In this document: positions 16,647-25,234 of the stretch, in pieces
Layout: each line of letters starts with the position of its first letter
Numbering within the stretch: the first letter of the stretch is position 1
NCBI RefSeq assembly: GCF_000686805.1
Contig: NZ_KK366017.1
Span: forward strand, 744,001-808,000
DNA length: 64,000 nucleotides
Source of the DNA: Bacillus sp. UNC41MFS5
GTDB lineage: Bacteria; Bacillota; Bacilli; Bacillales_B; DSM-18226
Reading direction: 5' to 3'
The notes under the pieces: model-generated
The model's input: only the letters and a program-made list of their open reading frames with translations
What the model was told of the DNA's origin: nothing
The model's database searches: none
Position numbers and translations under genes: made by a program

Positions 16647-17900
16647 ATGGAAAATAAAAAGTTTTGGACTTATGAAAATAAGTTAGTAGTCATCGTCTTC
16701 TTCACAATCGGATTCGTTTTCTTTGACCGTTTAGCGATTAACTACTTATTCCCAATGATTTCTGTAGATTTAGGACTAAACTACACGCAATTAGGATTAC
16801 TTGGAGCAGGACTTGCGTTAACTTGGTCAGTTTCTGGTCCATTAGGTGGATTCATTTCAGATAAAGTGAAGAGTAAGAAATCCATGCTAGCCATTTTAGT
16901 ATTGGCATTCTCGGTTATCTCATTAATGCACGGGTTAGCACAATCATTTGCCATGTTATTCGTACTACGTCTATTAATGGGTATTGTTGAAGGTCCACTG
17001 ATTCCGCAAACACAATCGATTTTAGCAATGGAATCATCAGATCGTCGGAAAGGATTTAACCTTGGTTTTACCATGAACACAAGTAACGCATTATTCGGTA
17101 GTATTTCAGCGCCTATAGTAATTGTTGCTTTAGCAACAAATTTCGACTGGCATACTGCTTTCTATTTAACGATTATTCCCGGAATTATTTTAAGCTTTGT
17201 CATCTTCAAATCTGTTAAAAATCCGGATCCAGGTAAATTCCATGCAATGCATGAGATAAAATCGACTGAAAAAGTCAAAGTGATGGATGTTCTTAAGCAT
17301 CGTAATATTTGGTTATCCATTGTTGTTTTCAGCTTAGTAATGACAACACTTATGGCATTCCAGATTTTTGGACCAACCTATCTAGTTCAAGCAAAAGGTT
17401 TATCTGATACAACAATGAGTTTCGTCATGGCTACATTCGGAATTGGATATGCAATCTTCGGTTTCTTAATTCCATCAATTTCAGAGCGTACAGGACGTAA
17501 ACCAGCTTCTTTACTTTCTGGCTTGTTGTTAATAATGATTCCTCTGGCTATAGTTTTTGTGGATTCCATACCATTAATGATGGTGCTTTTATTCATTGGT
17601 TCAGCTGGTTCGGGTGTCATTGGAATGTCGATGTCTGTTATTCCAGTTGAATCTGTTCCATTACAATACTCAGGCCTTGCTATCGGTTTAACCATTGGTA
17701 TTGGTGAGTTAATCGGAGGATTCTTAAATCCAATGGTGAATGGTGCTTTAGCAGACATGTTTGGTATTCAAACACCATTATTCGTAGCGGCTGGTGCGGC
17801 TGTGTTGGCATTACTATTTTCATTATTTTTCAAAGAAACTGCACCATCTAAAGTTCAAACAACCAATGGACCAGAAATCAAAGGTAGTGTCCAAGTTTAG
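16647..17900 (+). CDS. MFS transporter, organic-anion/aromatic-acid type
   Basis: 417-aa major facilitator protein with 12 hydrophobic helices. The helix 2-3 loop GGFISDKVKSKK is the family signature, and the central loop (about residues 195-215) separates two six-helix halves. Start ATG 16647 follows AAGGAAGGG. It is a separate unit between two terminator-like regions, so it may be driven from its own promoter. In this context it probably imports the substrate or exports a product; the specific ligand is unknown. Confidence 0.88.
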   Translation: MENKKFWTYENKLVVIVFFTIGFVFFDRLAINYLFPMISVDLGLNYTQLGLLGAGLALTWSVSGPLGGFISDKVKSKKSMLAILVLAFSVISLMHGLAQSFAMLFVLRLLMGIVEGPLIPQTQSILAMESSDRRKGFNLGFTMNTSNALFGSISAPIVIVALATNFDWHTAFYLTIIPGIILSFVIFKSVKNPDPGKFHAMHEIKSTEKVKVMDVLKHRNIWLSIVVFSLVMTTLMAFQIFGPTYLVQAKGLSDTTMSFVMATFGIGYAIFGFLIPSISERTGRKPASLLSGLLLIMIPLAIVFVDSIPLMMVLLFIGSAGSGVIGMSMSVIPVESVPLQYSGLAIGLTIGIGELIGGFLNPMVNGALADMFGIQTPLFVAAGAAVLALLFSLFFKETAPSKVQTTNGPEIKGSVQV

Positions 17901-17959
17901 TTTTATTCGTTCTTACTAAATTCCAGTTGAATACTTTTTTTTATTAAAGGGACAATAGG

Positions 17960-18219
17960 GGCTTAGTGTAGTTCCCGTTGGACCTAACTTTTTAAGTCAA
18001 CGGGAACTAGTGGCTTAGACTAGTTACCATTGAAGTCATTTTTCTGAGTCAACGGTAAATAGAGGCTTAGACTAGTTCCCGTTGGACCCATATTTCTGAG
18101 TCAACGGTAAATAGAGGCTTAGACTAGTTCCCGTTGGACCCTTTTTTCTGAGTCAACGGTAAATAGAGGCTTAGACTAGTTCCCGTTGAACTCATTTTTC
18201 TGAGTCAACGGGCAACTAA
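17960..18219 (+). repeat. Five tandem 52-bp repeats, each a hairpin
   Basis: Units begin with GGCTTAG at 17960, 18012, 18064, 18116 and 18168, exactly 52 bp apart. Each contains GTTCCCGTTG-like and CAACGGGAAC-like arms (10 bp in the first unit) separated by about 15 bp, so each can fold into a hairpin. It fills the 420-bp gap between the MFS gene and the convergent gntR gene; nothing else is visible there. Confidence 0.92.
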
Positions 18220-18320
18220 TCCCCACCTCATCTGGAAAGATGTGGGAGGGATGTTAACCTACTTTTAGTGAACAAGAACATTTCGATAGGTTAATAGTTT
18301 TTCCACGGAAGTTTTTATTC

Positions 18321-19070
18321 TTATCGATTGACTGTAAAAGCGTACTTGTAGTCTTCGGCCCTGTGAACAGCTTTTCTCCATCCTATAAGGATGTCATTAC
18401 GTGTGTACATAGTTGTCTCTATTACGAGGATCGGCTCACCGGTTGTAACGCCCAGGACCTGTGCCTCCTCCTGACTTGCGCTAGTTGCCCAAATTTGATG
18501 TTCACCCCGGGACAGGGAGATCCCTAGATCCCGTTCGAGAAGAAAGAAAACATTCCCGACTGACTCTAGTTCTCGAGCATCTGGTTGAAAGTCTTCTGGA
18601 ACACTCAGGTAAGTCTTCGTCCATACAAGTGGCTTCTCTTGGAACCAGATCAGGCGAGAGATGTGAAGTACCTCATCGTTTGGCGCAAGGTCAAATAAAG
18701 AACACTGATTCTTCGGAGGTTGGATGCGATCGACGTCCAAGACTTGCGAGCTAACATCCATGCCTTGTTTCCTAAAGTAGTCGACCAGCCCGCCTAATTC
18801 AAGACCTGGTGGGCGGACGGGTAACCCCTGAACTGGGAAGGTGCCCTTCGCACGCTCCCGATAGACATATCCTTCATTGGCGAGCTCCTTTAATGCCTGG
18901 CGAACAGGTGCCCGACTCACGTGGAAACGCTGAACCAGCTCTTGCTCAGTACTGAAGGGTCGATTCGTTTCACCATCAGAAGTCTGCAGCTCCTCAATTA
19001 GAATTTGCTTGATTTGTTTATAAATGGGAATCCCAGAGCTTCGATCAATCGTCTGTTTTTTGTTCTGCAT
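18321..19070 (-). CDS. GntR-family regulator with UTRA (HutC-type) ligand domain
   Basis: 249-aa transcription factor. N-terminal winged helix (about residues 12-80, IYKQIKQILIEELQ... FHVSRAPVRQALKELANEGYVYRE) and C-terminal UTRA domain (about 95-240, ending RAEDYKYAFTVNR) that binds a small effector. GGAGG precedes the ATG. Its own promoter carries the palindrome found in the two catabolic promoters, so it probably represses itself, the importer and the phosphotriesterase operon, with a pathway metabolite as inducer. The regulon link rests on shared sites, not experiment. Confidence 0.9.
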   Translation of the reverse strand: MQNKKQTIDRSSGIPIYKQIKQILIEELQTSDGETNRPFSTEQELVQRFHVSRAPVRQALKELANEGYVYRERAKGTFPVQGLPVRPPGLELGGLVDYFRKQGMDVSSQVLDVDRIQPPKNQCSLFDLAPNDEVLHISRLIWFQEKPLVWTKTYLSVPEDFQPDARELESVGNVFFLLERDLGISLSRGEHQIWATSASQEEAQVLGVTTGEPILVIETTMYTRNDILIGWRKAVHRAEDYKYAFTVNR

Positions 19071-19117
19071 TTTTATCCTCCCTTAATTTAGATTTTCATA
19101 ATCTTTCCTATTGTTTA

Positions 19118-19145
19118 AGTATATATTGTTATACCAAAGATACAA
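19118..19145 (-). promoter_or_regulatory. gntR promoter with autoregulatory operator
   Basis: On the minus strand, TTGTAT (19140-19145) and TATACT (19118-19123) are 16 bp apart, with TTGGTATAACAA (plus-strand coordinates 19126-19137) between them. This is the third instance of the same palindrome in a promoter spacer. The divergent gene at 19201 begins nearby and may share the control. Confidence 0.75.
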
Positions 19146-19200
19146 GATGTTTTCAAAAATCTACTACTTTAAGAAAATTAATTAGAAGGAGGGAGATTCA

Positions 19201-20166
19201 TTGTTTAAGAAAAGCGATATAGAGGTATTTCCTGTTATTGTTCCAACTTCCAATAAATTGAAAAGTATTAACTTTTACTTAGTTAAACAAGAGAATTCCT
19301 TAACGTTAATTGACACCGGTTTGAACAGTGATGATTGCTGGAATTCCTTACAAAAGACCTTAAAGGAAAATAATTATTCACTTACTGAACTCACAGGAAT
19401 TTTACTAACGCATCATCATACAGACCATGTTGGATTAGTGGAACGAATTGTATCCAACCATTCCATTCCCGTATATGCCCATCCTTATGCCATACTTGTA
19501 TTAAAAAGAGACAGAGAATATCTGAAAATGAGGGTCGAGTTTTTCAGAAAGCTTTACCAAGAGATGGGATGTGGTGAAATGGGAGAGAAACAAGTAGCCA
19601 ATTTATCTTATCCTATTATTCTAGATGAGAATAAAAAAATCGACTGTGATATCCAAGCAATCACCAACAACCAGATCTTTGGCTTTGATATCCTAGATAT
19701 TCCTGGTCACGCTCCAGACCAGATTGCCTTTTATCATAATGAGTGTAAGTATCTATTTGCTGGTGATTTATTAATTGAAAATATGCCTAGTAATGCTTTC
19801 ATTGAACCAAATTATGATGGCACAAAAACCAAATCCCTGATACAACAAAAGCAATCATTAGAGAAATGTTTATCATTGAATATGGATCTCGTTTTTTCAG
19901 GACACGGGAGAATCATAGAAAATCCTAAAGATTTAATTAAAGCTAGAATAAAAGAAATTGATGAAAAAGCCGACAACTATATAAATATGATAAAAAACGG
20001 AATTTCAACCGCAAGCGAATTGGCCCAATTCCGTTATAAAGAAAAGTATGAAAAACAGTTTTTCAATGTAATGTCTGAAATGATTGGATATCTAGATTAT
20101 CTTGAAAACCAAGGGAAAATTACTAAGGAAATGAAGAAAGGAATTTGGCATTATTATTGTTCCTAA
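19201..20166 (+). CDS. Metallo-beta-lactamase-fold hydrolase, divergent from gntR
   Basis: 321-aa MBL-superfamily hydrolase with LLTHHHTDHVG (His71, His73, Asp75, His76), DIPGHAPDQ, FAGDLL and FSGHG as the remaining metal ligands. TTG at 19201 is the start, with GGAGGGAG just upstream. The C-terminal part is helical and Lys/Glu-rich, as in YqjP/YobT-like Bacillus proteins. It is distinct from the MBL protein at 11920. Its promoter region overlaps the gntR operator, so co-regulation is likely. Function unknown. Confidence 0.82.
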   Translation: MFKKSDIEVFPVIVPTSNKLKSINFYLVKQENSLTLIDTGLNSDDCWNSLQKTLKENNYSLTELTGILLTHHHTDHVGLVERIVSNHSIPVYAHPYAILVLKRDREYLKMRVEFFRKLYQEMGCGEMGEKQVANLSYPIILDENKKIDCDIQAITNNQIFGFDILDIPGHAPDQIAFYHNECKYLFAGDLLIENMPSNAFIEPNYDGTKTKSLIQQKQSLEKCLSLNMDLVFSGHGRIIENPKDLIKARIKEIDEKADNYINMIKNGISTASELAQFRYKEKYEKQFFNVMSEMIGYLDYLENQGKITKEMKKGIWHYYCS

Positions 20167-20275
20167 TGTTCAATATTGTAGACATTACCAACTACATTAT
20201 TTATTCTATAAATATAATAATTCTAAGTTGGTTAATTTATCTTTATCATATTGTCTTAGGGAGGAGGTTACTGAA

Positions 20276-20848
20276 ATGGATACAAAATCAATGATGATTG
20301 ACATCGCGACAGATCTTTTCCAACAAAAAGGATATATGGGTGTTGGTTTATCCGAAATATTAAAAGCTGGAAATTTTTCAAAAGGTTCTTTCTATCATCA
20401 TTTTCCGAGTGGAAAAGAAGAATTGCTCATTGCTTGCCTAAAGTCAATGAGTGAAACAATTACTAAGGATATTGAGGAAATTTTTGAAAGATATCCGACT
20501 ACAGGCGAAGCTACAACCGAAATGATTGAGAAGTTAATCGCTATTTTTGAACGGGATGGAACGATTGCTGCATATACCTTTAGCAGTATTGTTAGTGAGT
20601 TGGCATTACTAAGTGAACCAGTCCGACATGCCTGTTCTGACTTATACATAAAGATGCAAAGGATCTATACGAAGAAGCTAGAAGCAGATGGATTTTCAGC
20701 CGAATCAGTACATTCCATTGCTCTCATGATGACAGCTACGCTTGAAGGTGCAATTATGCTCTGTCTCACTCAAAGGTCAAGCGATCCTCTAAAAACTATT
20801 TCGCAAGTATTACCTACATTGTTGCTTAGAAATGTACAACAAATATAA
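20276..20848 (+). CDS. TetR/AcrR-family regulator (LmrA/YxaF-like)
   Basis: 190-aa regulator. N-terminal helix-turn-helix (about residues 8-50, ATDLFQQKGYMGVGLSEILK... KGSFYHHFPSGKEELL) followed by an all-helical ligand domain of the LmrA/YxaF group. ATG 20276 has GGGAGGAGG upstream; an in-frame upstream extension to 20228 is unlikely. It is followed by a terminator and then the acyl-CoA synthetase gene. Candidate owner of the twin CCGGTCTGTT boxes at 5949 and 5986, but no such box was found in front of its own gene. Confidence 0.85.
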   Translation: MDTKSMMIDIATDLFQQKGYMGVGLSEILKAGNFSKGSFYHHFPSGKEELLIACLKSMSETITKDIEEIFERYPTTGEATTEMIEKLIAIFERDGTIAAYTFSSIVSELALLSEPVRHACSDLYIKMQRIYTKKLEADGFSAESVHSIALMMTATLEGAIMLCLTQRSSDPLKTISQVLPTLLLRNVQQI

Positions 20849-20860
20849 TCCAAGGTACTG

Positions 20861-20886
20861 ACCCAATCGTTGATTGGGTTTTATTA
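20861..20886 (+). terminator. Terminator after tetR
   Basis: CCCAATC (20862-20868), loop GTT, GATTGGG (20872-20878), then TTTTATTATT. Confidence 0.8.
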
Positions 20887-20974
20887 TTGAAAATTCAGAA
20901 TATTTATGTTAACCTTATTGATGTACATCAAATGACGAGCTGCTATTTTAGAGTAATTTTTGTATATCACAAAA

Positions 20975-20988
20975 GTAAAGCGCTTTCA
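20975..20988 (-). promoter_or_regulatory. cre site before the acyl-CoA synthetase gene
   Basis: Minus-strand reading TGAAAGCGCTTTAC is a near-perfect catabolite-responsive element (TGWAARCGYTWNCW) about 70 bp before the start codon, suggesting CcpA control as known for Bacillus acetate/acyl-CoA genes. Confidence 0.7.
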
Positions 20989-21059
20989 TTTATTTAGCGC
21001 TGAACTGATCAAATAGTCGGTCACTATGGTTCTAATATTTTCAATATAGGGGGATTCAT

Positions 21060-23027
21060 ATGGATGTAAGCGGAATTTTAAAGGTAGTTGCAGAAAGTAA
21101 GCTTGTATATCCAAGCGAAGAAAAACAATCTAACACCTCAATTGGAAGCGGTAAAGCTTTTCAAGAACTTCTTCAAAAATCCCAAAAAGATCCTGAAGCC
21201 TTTTGGGACGATGTGGCAAAAGAGCTAGTTTGGTATGAGCCCTGGCAAAGTACAATAAGTGGAAGTCTTCCAGACTTTCGTTTTTTCGAAGGGGGCATCA
21301 GCAACCCTTGTGTAAATTTACTCGACCGTCATGTGGAAAATGGTGCTGCAAATCGCACCGCACTGATTTGGGAGGGAGAAAACGGGGATACAAAGTTTTT
21401 TACATATAATATGCTGTTAGCTGAAGTAAATCGCTTTTCGAATGTCTTGCGTTCCTTTGGTGTGAAAAAGGGGGACTGTGTGGCGATTTTCCTTCCGAAT
21501 TTGGCTGAAGCAATTATTGCCGTGCTCGCTTGCTTTCGGATTGGGGCAATTTACAATACAGTATTTTCAGGATACTCCGAAAAGTCATTGAAGGACCGTC
21601 TCATTAGCTTTGAGCCAAAGATTATCGTGACGACTGACGCGACGATAAGACGTGGAAACAAAGTTTGCTTGAAGGAAAAAGTGGATAGGGTAATTCCAGA
21701 TATTCCATCCATTGAAGCGGTGATTGTCGTTAATCGCCTAAATACAGAAATCAATATGACAGAAGGACGGGATTTCTGGTGGGAGGAACTAACTAGAAAG
21801 GCAAGTATCCAATGTGAACCTGAGAAGCTAGAGGCCAATGAATATGGAATTGTCTTCTATACAAGCGGTACAACAGGAAAACCAAAGGGTGTCGTTCATT
21901 CAGGAATGGCCTTTGTGATCCAAAATTACATCTATAGCAAATATCATATGGACCATCATGATGATGATGTGTTCTGGTGTACGGCTGATATTGGATGGTT
22001 AACAATGCATATTTGGGGTATTGCGGGCGCACTCGCAAATGGAGTGACCACTGTCGTATATGAAGGATCAATTGACTTTCCAACAAAGGACAGATTTTAT
22101 CAAGTAATCGAGAAATACCGTGTGAATAAATTGTTTACAGCGCCAACCGCATTACGGATGTTAAAAAGTCTAGGTGAAAAAGTACGGAATCAATTTGATT
22201 TATCATGTCTGGATGTAGTTTCTCTAGTGGGTGAACCCTTTGACCCAGAATCATGGCAATGGACGTATGAAGTATTAGGAAAGAAAAAGATATGTGTCAA
22301 TAATACGTGGGGACAAACGGAAACAGCGGGCTGTCCAATTGCTGGATCCGCATGGTTAACCCCAATGAAGCCCGGATCAGCTGGAATGCAATTTTTAGGT
22401 GCAGATATAGCTGTTGTAGATGAAGAGGGAAATCAGGTTAAACCGGGTACGTTAGGAAATTTAATCATTAGAAAACCATTCCCAATGCTTTGCCGTACGC
22501 TTTGGAAGGAACCGGAGCGTTATATTTCCTCTTATTTTAGTCAGGTAGAAGGAAGCTATTTTGCAAGTGATTTGGCCCTGATTGATGACGATGGCTATGT
22601 GTGGGTTGTTGGTCGTTCTGATGATGCCTTCAATGTTGCCGGGCATCGCTTAAGTACAATGGAAATTGAAAGTGCGGTTCTTGAATGTGAAGGAGTTGCT
22701 GAAGCAGCTGTAATTGGTGTCCCAGATGAAATCAAAGGAGAAGTACCGCTTGTATTTGTCCGGGTAAATGATCTTTCTCTAGGGACTGATGATTTAAAAG
22801 AAAAAATAAATGAACGTATTATACAGCTTATCGGAAAAATTGCCCTGCCAAAATCCATCATTTTTACTGAAACACTACCTAAAACAGTTAGCGGAAAAAT
22901 CATGCGTCGCTTATTAAAGGAAATTTTCGTTTCAGGTAAGGTTTCAGGTGATATTACAGGGCTTGAAGATCCAGCAACAGTGGCTCAAATTCAAATGATT
23001 ATCAATGAAAGGTCGACAGTGAAGTAA
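21060..23027 (+). CDS. Acetyl-CoA synthetase-like acyl-CoA ligase with W-to-G pocket change
   Basis: 655-aa AMP-forming synthetase of the AcsA/PrpE group. The N-terminal Acs-type domain (FWDDVAKELVWYEPW), TSGTTGKPKG (residues 268-277) for ATP binding, and C-terminal PKTVSGKIMRR with Lys613 are present. In acetate-specific enzymes the motif TWWQTE has a second Trp that limits the acyl pocket; here it is TWGQTE with Gly418. Changing this Trp to Gly widens the acyl range in studied synthetases, so a larger acid than acetate is likely. GGGGG precedes ATG 21060. A cre site lies upstream and a strong terminator follows. Confidence 0.85.
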   Translation: MDVSGILKVVAESKLVYPSEEKQSNTSIGSGKAFQELLQKSQKDPEAFWDDVAKELVWYEPWQSTISGSLPDFRFFEGGISNPCVNLLDRHVENGAANRTALIWEGENGDTKFFTYNMLLAEVNRFSNVLRSFGVKKGDCVAIFLPNLAEAIIAVLACFRIGAIYNTVFSGYSEKSLKDRLISFEPKIIVTTDATIRRGNKVCLKEKVDRVIPDIPSIEAVIVVNRLNTEINMTEGRDFWWEELTRKASIQCEPEKLEANEYGIVFYTSGTTGKPKGVVHSGMAFVIQNYIYSKYHMDHHDDDVFWCTADIGWLTMHIWGIAGALANGVTTVVYEGSIDFPTKDRFYQVIEKYRVNKLFTAPTALRMLKSLGEKVRNQFDLSCLDVVSLVGEPFDPESWQWTYEVLGKKKICVNNTWGQTETAGCPIAGSAWLTPMKPGSAGMQFLGADIAVVDEEGNQVKPGTLGNLIIRKPFPMLCRTLWKEPERYISSYFSQVEGSYFASDLALIDDDGYVWVVGRSDDAFNVAGHRLSTMEIESAVLECEGVAEAAVIGVPDEIKGEVPLVFVRVNDLSLGTDDLKEKINERIIQLIGKIALPKSIIFTETLPKTVSGKIMRRLLKEIFVSGKVSGDITGLEDPATVAQIQMIINERSTVK

Positions 23028-23033
23028 AACAAA

Positions 23034-23066
23034 AAGTCTGATGGGATTTCCATCAGACTTTTTTAT
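23034..23066 (+). terminator. Terminator after the acyl-CoA synthetase gene
   Basis: AAGTCTGATGG (23034-23044) pairs with CCATCAGACTT (23050-23060), 11 bp, followed by a run of T. Confidence 0.9.
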
Positions 23067-23079
23067 ATAAATCAAACTA

Positions 23080-23778
23080 CTATGCTTTTTTCATCTCTAT
23101 TAGTAAAATATGCGAGGTTTTTTCTGCCTTAATTGTGATATCTTCTTCAACAATTTCCATTCCATCTCTATCAGAGAGCTCAATGCCATTAATGATAGAA
23201 GTACCTTCTATTTGAACTAAATAAGCTTGCCTGTCCTCTTTGACTGGAAAGCTTATTTCTTTTCCTTGTTGCAATTCCAAAGAATAAATGTTTGCATCTT
23301 GGTTAATCTTAATTTGAGCATCACCGTCTATTCCTGATACCATGTGCAGCCAATTCTTTTTTCTATCATCCCAATTGAATCTAAAATCACCATAAGCTGG
23401 TGTATGGCCAATTTTGTCTGGTAAAATCCAAATTTGTAAAAACCTTGATGTATGTTCACCTAAATTATATTCGCTATGAAGCACACCCGTACCTGCACTC
23501 ATATATTGAACTTGTCCGCGAGTTATTGTATTTTGGTTACCCATGCTATCACCATGAGTCAACTCACCATTCACCACATAGGATATAATCTCCATATTTC
23601 TATGTGGATGGGTACCAAATCCTGTTTGTGGATTAATTAAATCATCATTAATTACCCGTAAAACTCCAAACTGAATATTGTCTGGATTATAATAATCTGC
23701 AAATGAAAAGTGAAATTTACTTCTTAACCATCCAAGATTACTAGAACCCATATCCCTGCTGTTGATTTTTCTTAACAT
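23080..23778 (-). CDS. Pirin-family bicupin (YhhW/quercetinase type)
   Basis: 232-aa bicupin. The N-terminal cupin has the metal motif GFGTHPHRNMEIISYV and YMSAGTGVLHSE, supplying the His/His/His/Glu metal site; the C-terminal cupin is shorter and without obvious ligands, as in YhhW. Relatives cleave flavonols (quercetin 2,3-dioxygenase activity) or have no known substrate. GGGGAG precedes the ATG. It is convergent with the acyl-CoA synthetase and is not obviously part of the catabolic regulon. Confidence 0.88.
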   Translation of the reverse strand: MLRKINSRDMGSSNLGWLRSKFHFSFADYYNPDNIQFGVLRVINDDLINPQTGFGTHPHRNMEIISYVVNGELTHGDSMGNQNTITRGQVQYMSAGTGVLHSEYNLGEHTSRFLQIWILPDKIGHTPAYGDFRFNWDDRKKNWLHMVSGIDGDAQIKINQDANIYSLELQQGKEISFPVKEDRQAYLVQIEGTSIINGIELSDRDGMEIVEEDITIKAEKTSHILLIEMKKA

Positions 23779-23949
23779 ATTTTTCTCCCCAATCTATCAT
23801 AAAAAATGTATAAAAGAAAACTTGCCTCTTTTGTTCTCTATTGATATTTGTGATTCTAAAATATAATTATCTTGAATTCGAGATAATTATATACATTATA
23901 TTTCAGTGTGTCAACATTAGTCGAGGGCAATAATAAATTACCAAGTAAA

Positions 23950-23979
23950 ATAAAAACCCCCTTGTATGGCAAGGGGGTT
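23950..23979 (-). terminator. Hairpin terminator on the minus strand
   Basis: AACCCCCTTG (23955-23964) pairs perfectly with CAAGGGGGTT (23970-23979); on the minus strand it is followed by TTTTATTTTA. It has no obvious upstream gene other than the tRNA 170 bp away, which already has its own terminator. Confidence 0.65.
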
Positions 23980-24118
23980 AAGTCATATCAGCTGAGATAT
24001 TCCGATTAACTGCTCTAAATAAGACAATATCTAAAATTTGGATAATATAATCGAAATTTTATCGTTTATTTTTCAAGCACAGTGTCAACATTCAGTTTAA
24101 CAAAGCCTAAAAAATAAA

Positions 24119-24149
24119 AAAGAAACCCTTGATAAATAAGGATTTCTTT
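24119..24149 (-). terminator. Terminator of tRNA-Arg
   Basis: AAAGAAACCCTT and AAGGATTTCTTT form a 12-bp stem with one G-U pair; the minus strand continues in a T run. It begins immediately after the tRNA 3' end. Confidence 0.75.
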
Positions 24150-24151
24150 AA

Positions 24152-24225
24152 CGTCCCGAAGAGGATTCGAACCTCCGACCTACAGTTTAGGAAACTGTTG
24201 CTCTATCCTGCTGAGCTATCGAGAC
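24152..24225 (-). tRNA. tRNA-Arg (CCU)
   Basis: On the minus strand a complete cloverleaf: acceptor GTCTCGA/TCGGGAC with one G-U pair, anticodon stem ACAGT/ACTGT with loop TTCCTAA giving anticodon CCU, T loop TTCGAAT in GGAGG/CCTCT. CCA is not encoded. 74 nt. Confidence 0.95.
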
Positions 24226-24290
24226 ACACATATTAGGAACGTTATTTATTATATGTTGTTAATGGCAAAAGGTCAACAAAAAAGTTGATA

Positions 24291-25034
24291 TTATTGAAAC
24301 GGCAGGTCTCTGGCCACTTCGGTTCCTTTCGAAGTCTTTTCACGGAATATCAACCAGACGATTAAACTGAGCCCAATTAGTAATCCTTCCAGAGATAAAA
24401 TGTACCAAGGATAGGGTCCTAGAACATCTAATAAACTCGCACTGTCAGGTTTATGACTTAAGAACATATAATTTCCGCCCACCAGCTTATTAATCAACAT
24501 AATGATCGGCATGAGCACATTTAAAAAGATACATAATTTTAAGACAGACCAAATCGTCGGCCGGTAACCCTTTGCCCATGTAAAATAAAGAGGCACCCAG
24601 ATTTCCATCAGATGTGTATAAAAGAAATGGAAAAACCGAAAATGAGGGAAGTCATAATTTAAGGAAGGGGTTAATAGTGCCTGCGATGCGCCTAATAATG
24701 CCGTAAATAATAAAATCTCATAGATTATTTTTTTCGTAGTTAGCAACAATATGACCGTTAATATTAAACTAATGCTACATAATTCTAATGGAAAGGCATG
24801 GCTGACATTCCAACTACCATTCACAATCATCCACAAATGATAGGTCAATTCCATGATGATGAGAGTGATCGCGATCCCGATTTCGGTCCGTCTTCTTTGC
24901 TTAGCATTCAATTTATCTCTATTAAGATAGATAAAGATGGAACCTAGGATTAAGACGGCAATAATAACAAAATGACTGATTGAAAACATTTCAAAATCAT
25001 AGTTAGTAAAACTGCGGCAAAACACCCCATCCAT
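24291..25034 (-). CDS. YwaF-family integral membrane protein (TIGR02206)
   Basis: 247-aa membrane protein with about seven hydrophobic helices. Recognisable segments are ELTYHLW, FPLELCSISLIL, LTPSLNYDFPHFRFFHFFYTH and GPYPWYIL, the signature of the TIGR02206/YwaF family found across Bacillaceae. Function is unknown. The start at 25034 gives the usual short N-terminus before the SISHF segment. It is upstream of and co-oriented with tRNA-Arg, and divergent from mutS. Confidence 0.85.
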   Translation of the reverse strand: MDGVFCRSFTNYDFEMFSISHFVIIAVLILGSIFIYLNRDKLNAKQRRRTEIGIAITLIIMELTYHLWMIVNGSWNVSHAFPLELCSISLILTVILLLTTKKIIYEILLFTALLGASQALLTPSLNYDFPHFRFFHFFYTHLMEIWVPLYFTWAKGYRPTIWSVLKLCIFLNVLMPIIMLINKLVGGNYMFLSHKPDSASLLDVLGPYPWYILSLEGLLIGLSLIVWLIFREKTSKGTEVARDLPFQ

Positions 25035-25180
25035 ACCCCCACCACCTAATTCGGCTAATAGTACCTTTTCTAATTATATTCGATGGAATTGCTTTTACAC
25101 CTCTTCCAAAATATAAAATATTTCCATTTCACTCCGTTCTATAATTAGGATTTTTCTTCCTAAAAAAGTCTGTATGAAGT

Positions 25181-25190
25181 ATGGTATAAT
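25181..25190 (+). promoter_or_regulatory. Extended -10 promoter element before mutS
   Basis: ATGGTATAAT (extended -10 TGG-TATAAT, hexamer at 25185-25190) about 45 bp before the mutS start, with no gene in between. Confidence 0.6.
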
Positions 25191-25234
25191 AGTTTGTCGA
25201 ACATACTCGAAAGTCTTTTTTAGTGGAGGTCATT

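Larger units (their letters stand above)
23779..24151. other. Gene-free stretch with two hairpins
   Basis: AT-rich DNA between the pirin gene and tRNA-Arg. It holds the pirin promoter side, the hairpin at 23950-23979 and the tRNA terminator at 24119-24149. Between the hairpins, on the minus strand, a TTGACA (24083-24088) occurs without a good -10 at proper spacing. No open reading frame was found. Confidence 0.5.

Noticed and set aside
17960..18219. CRISPR array
   Set aside because: The 52-bp units are nearly identical over their whole length, with no variable spacers, and no cas genes are near.
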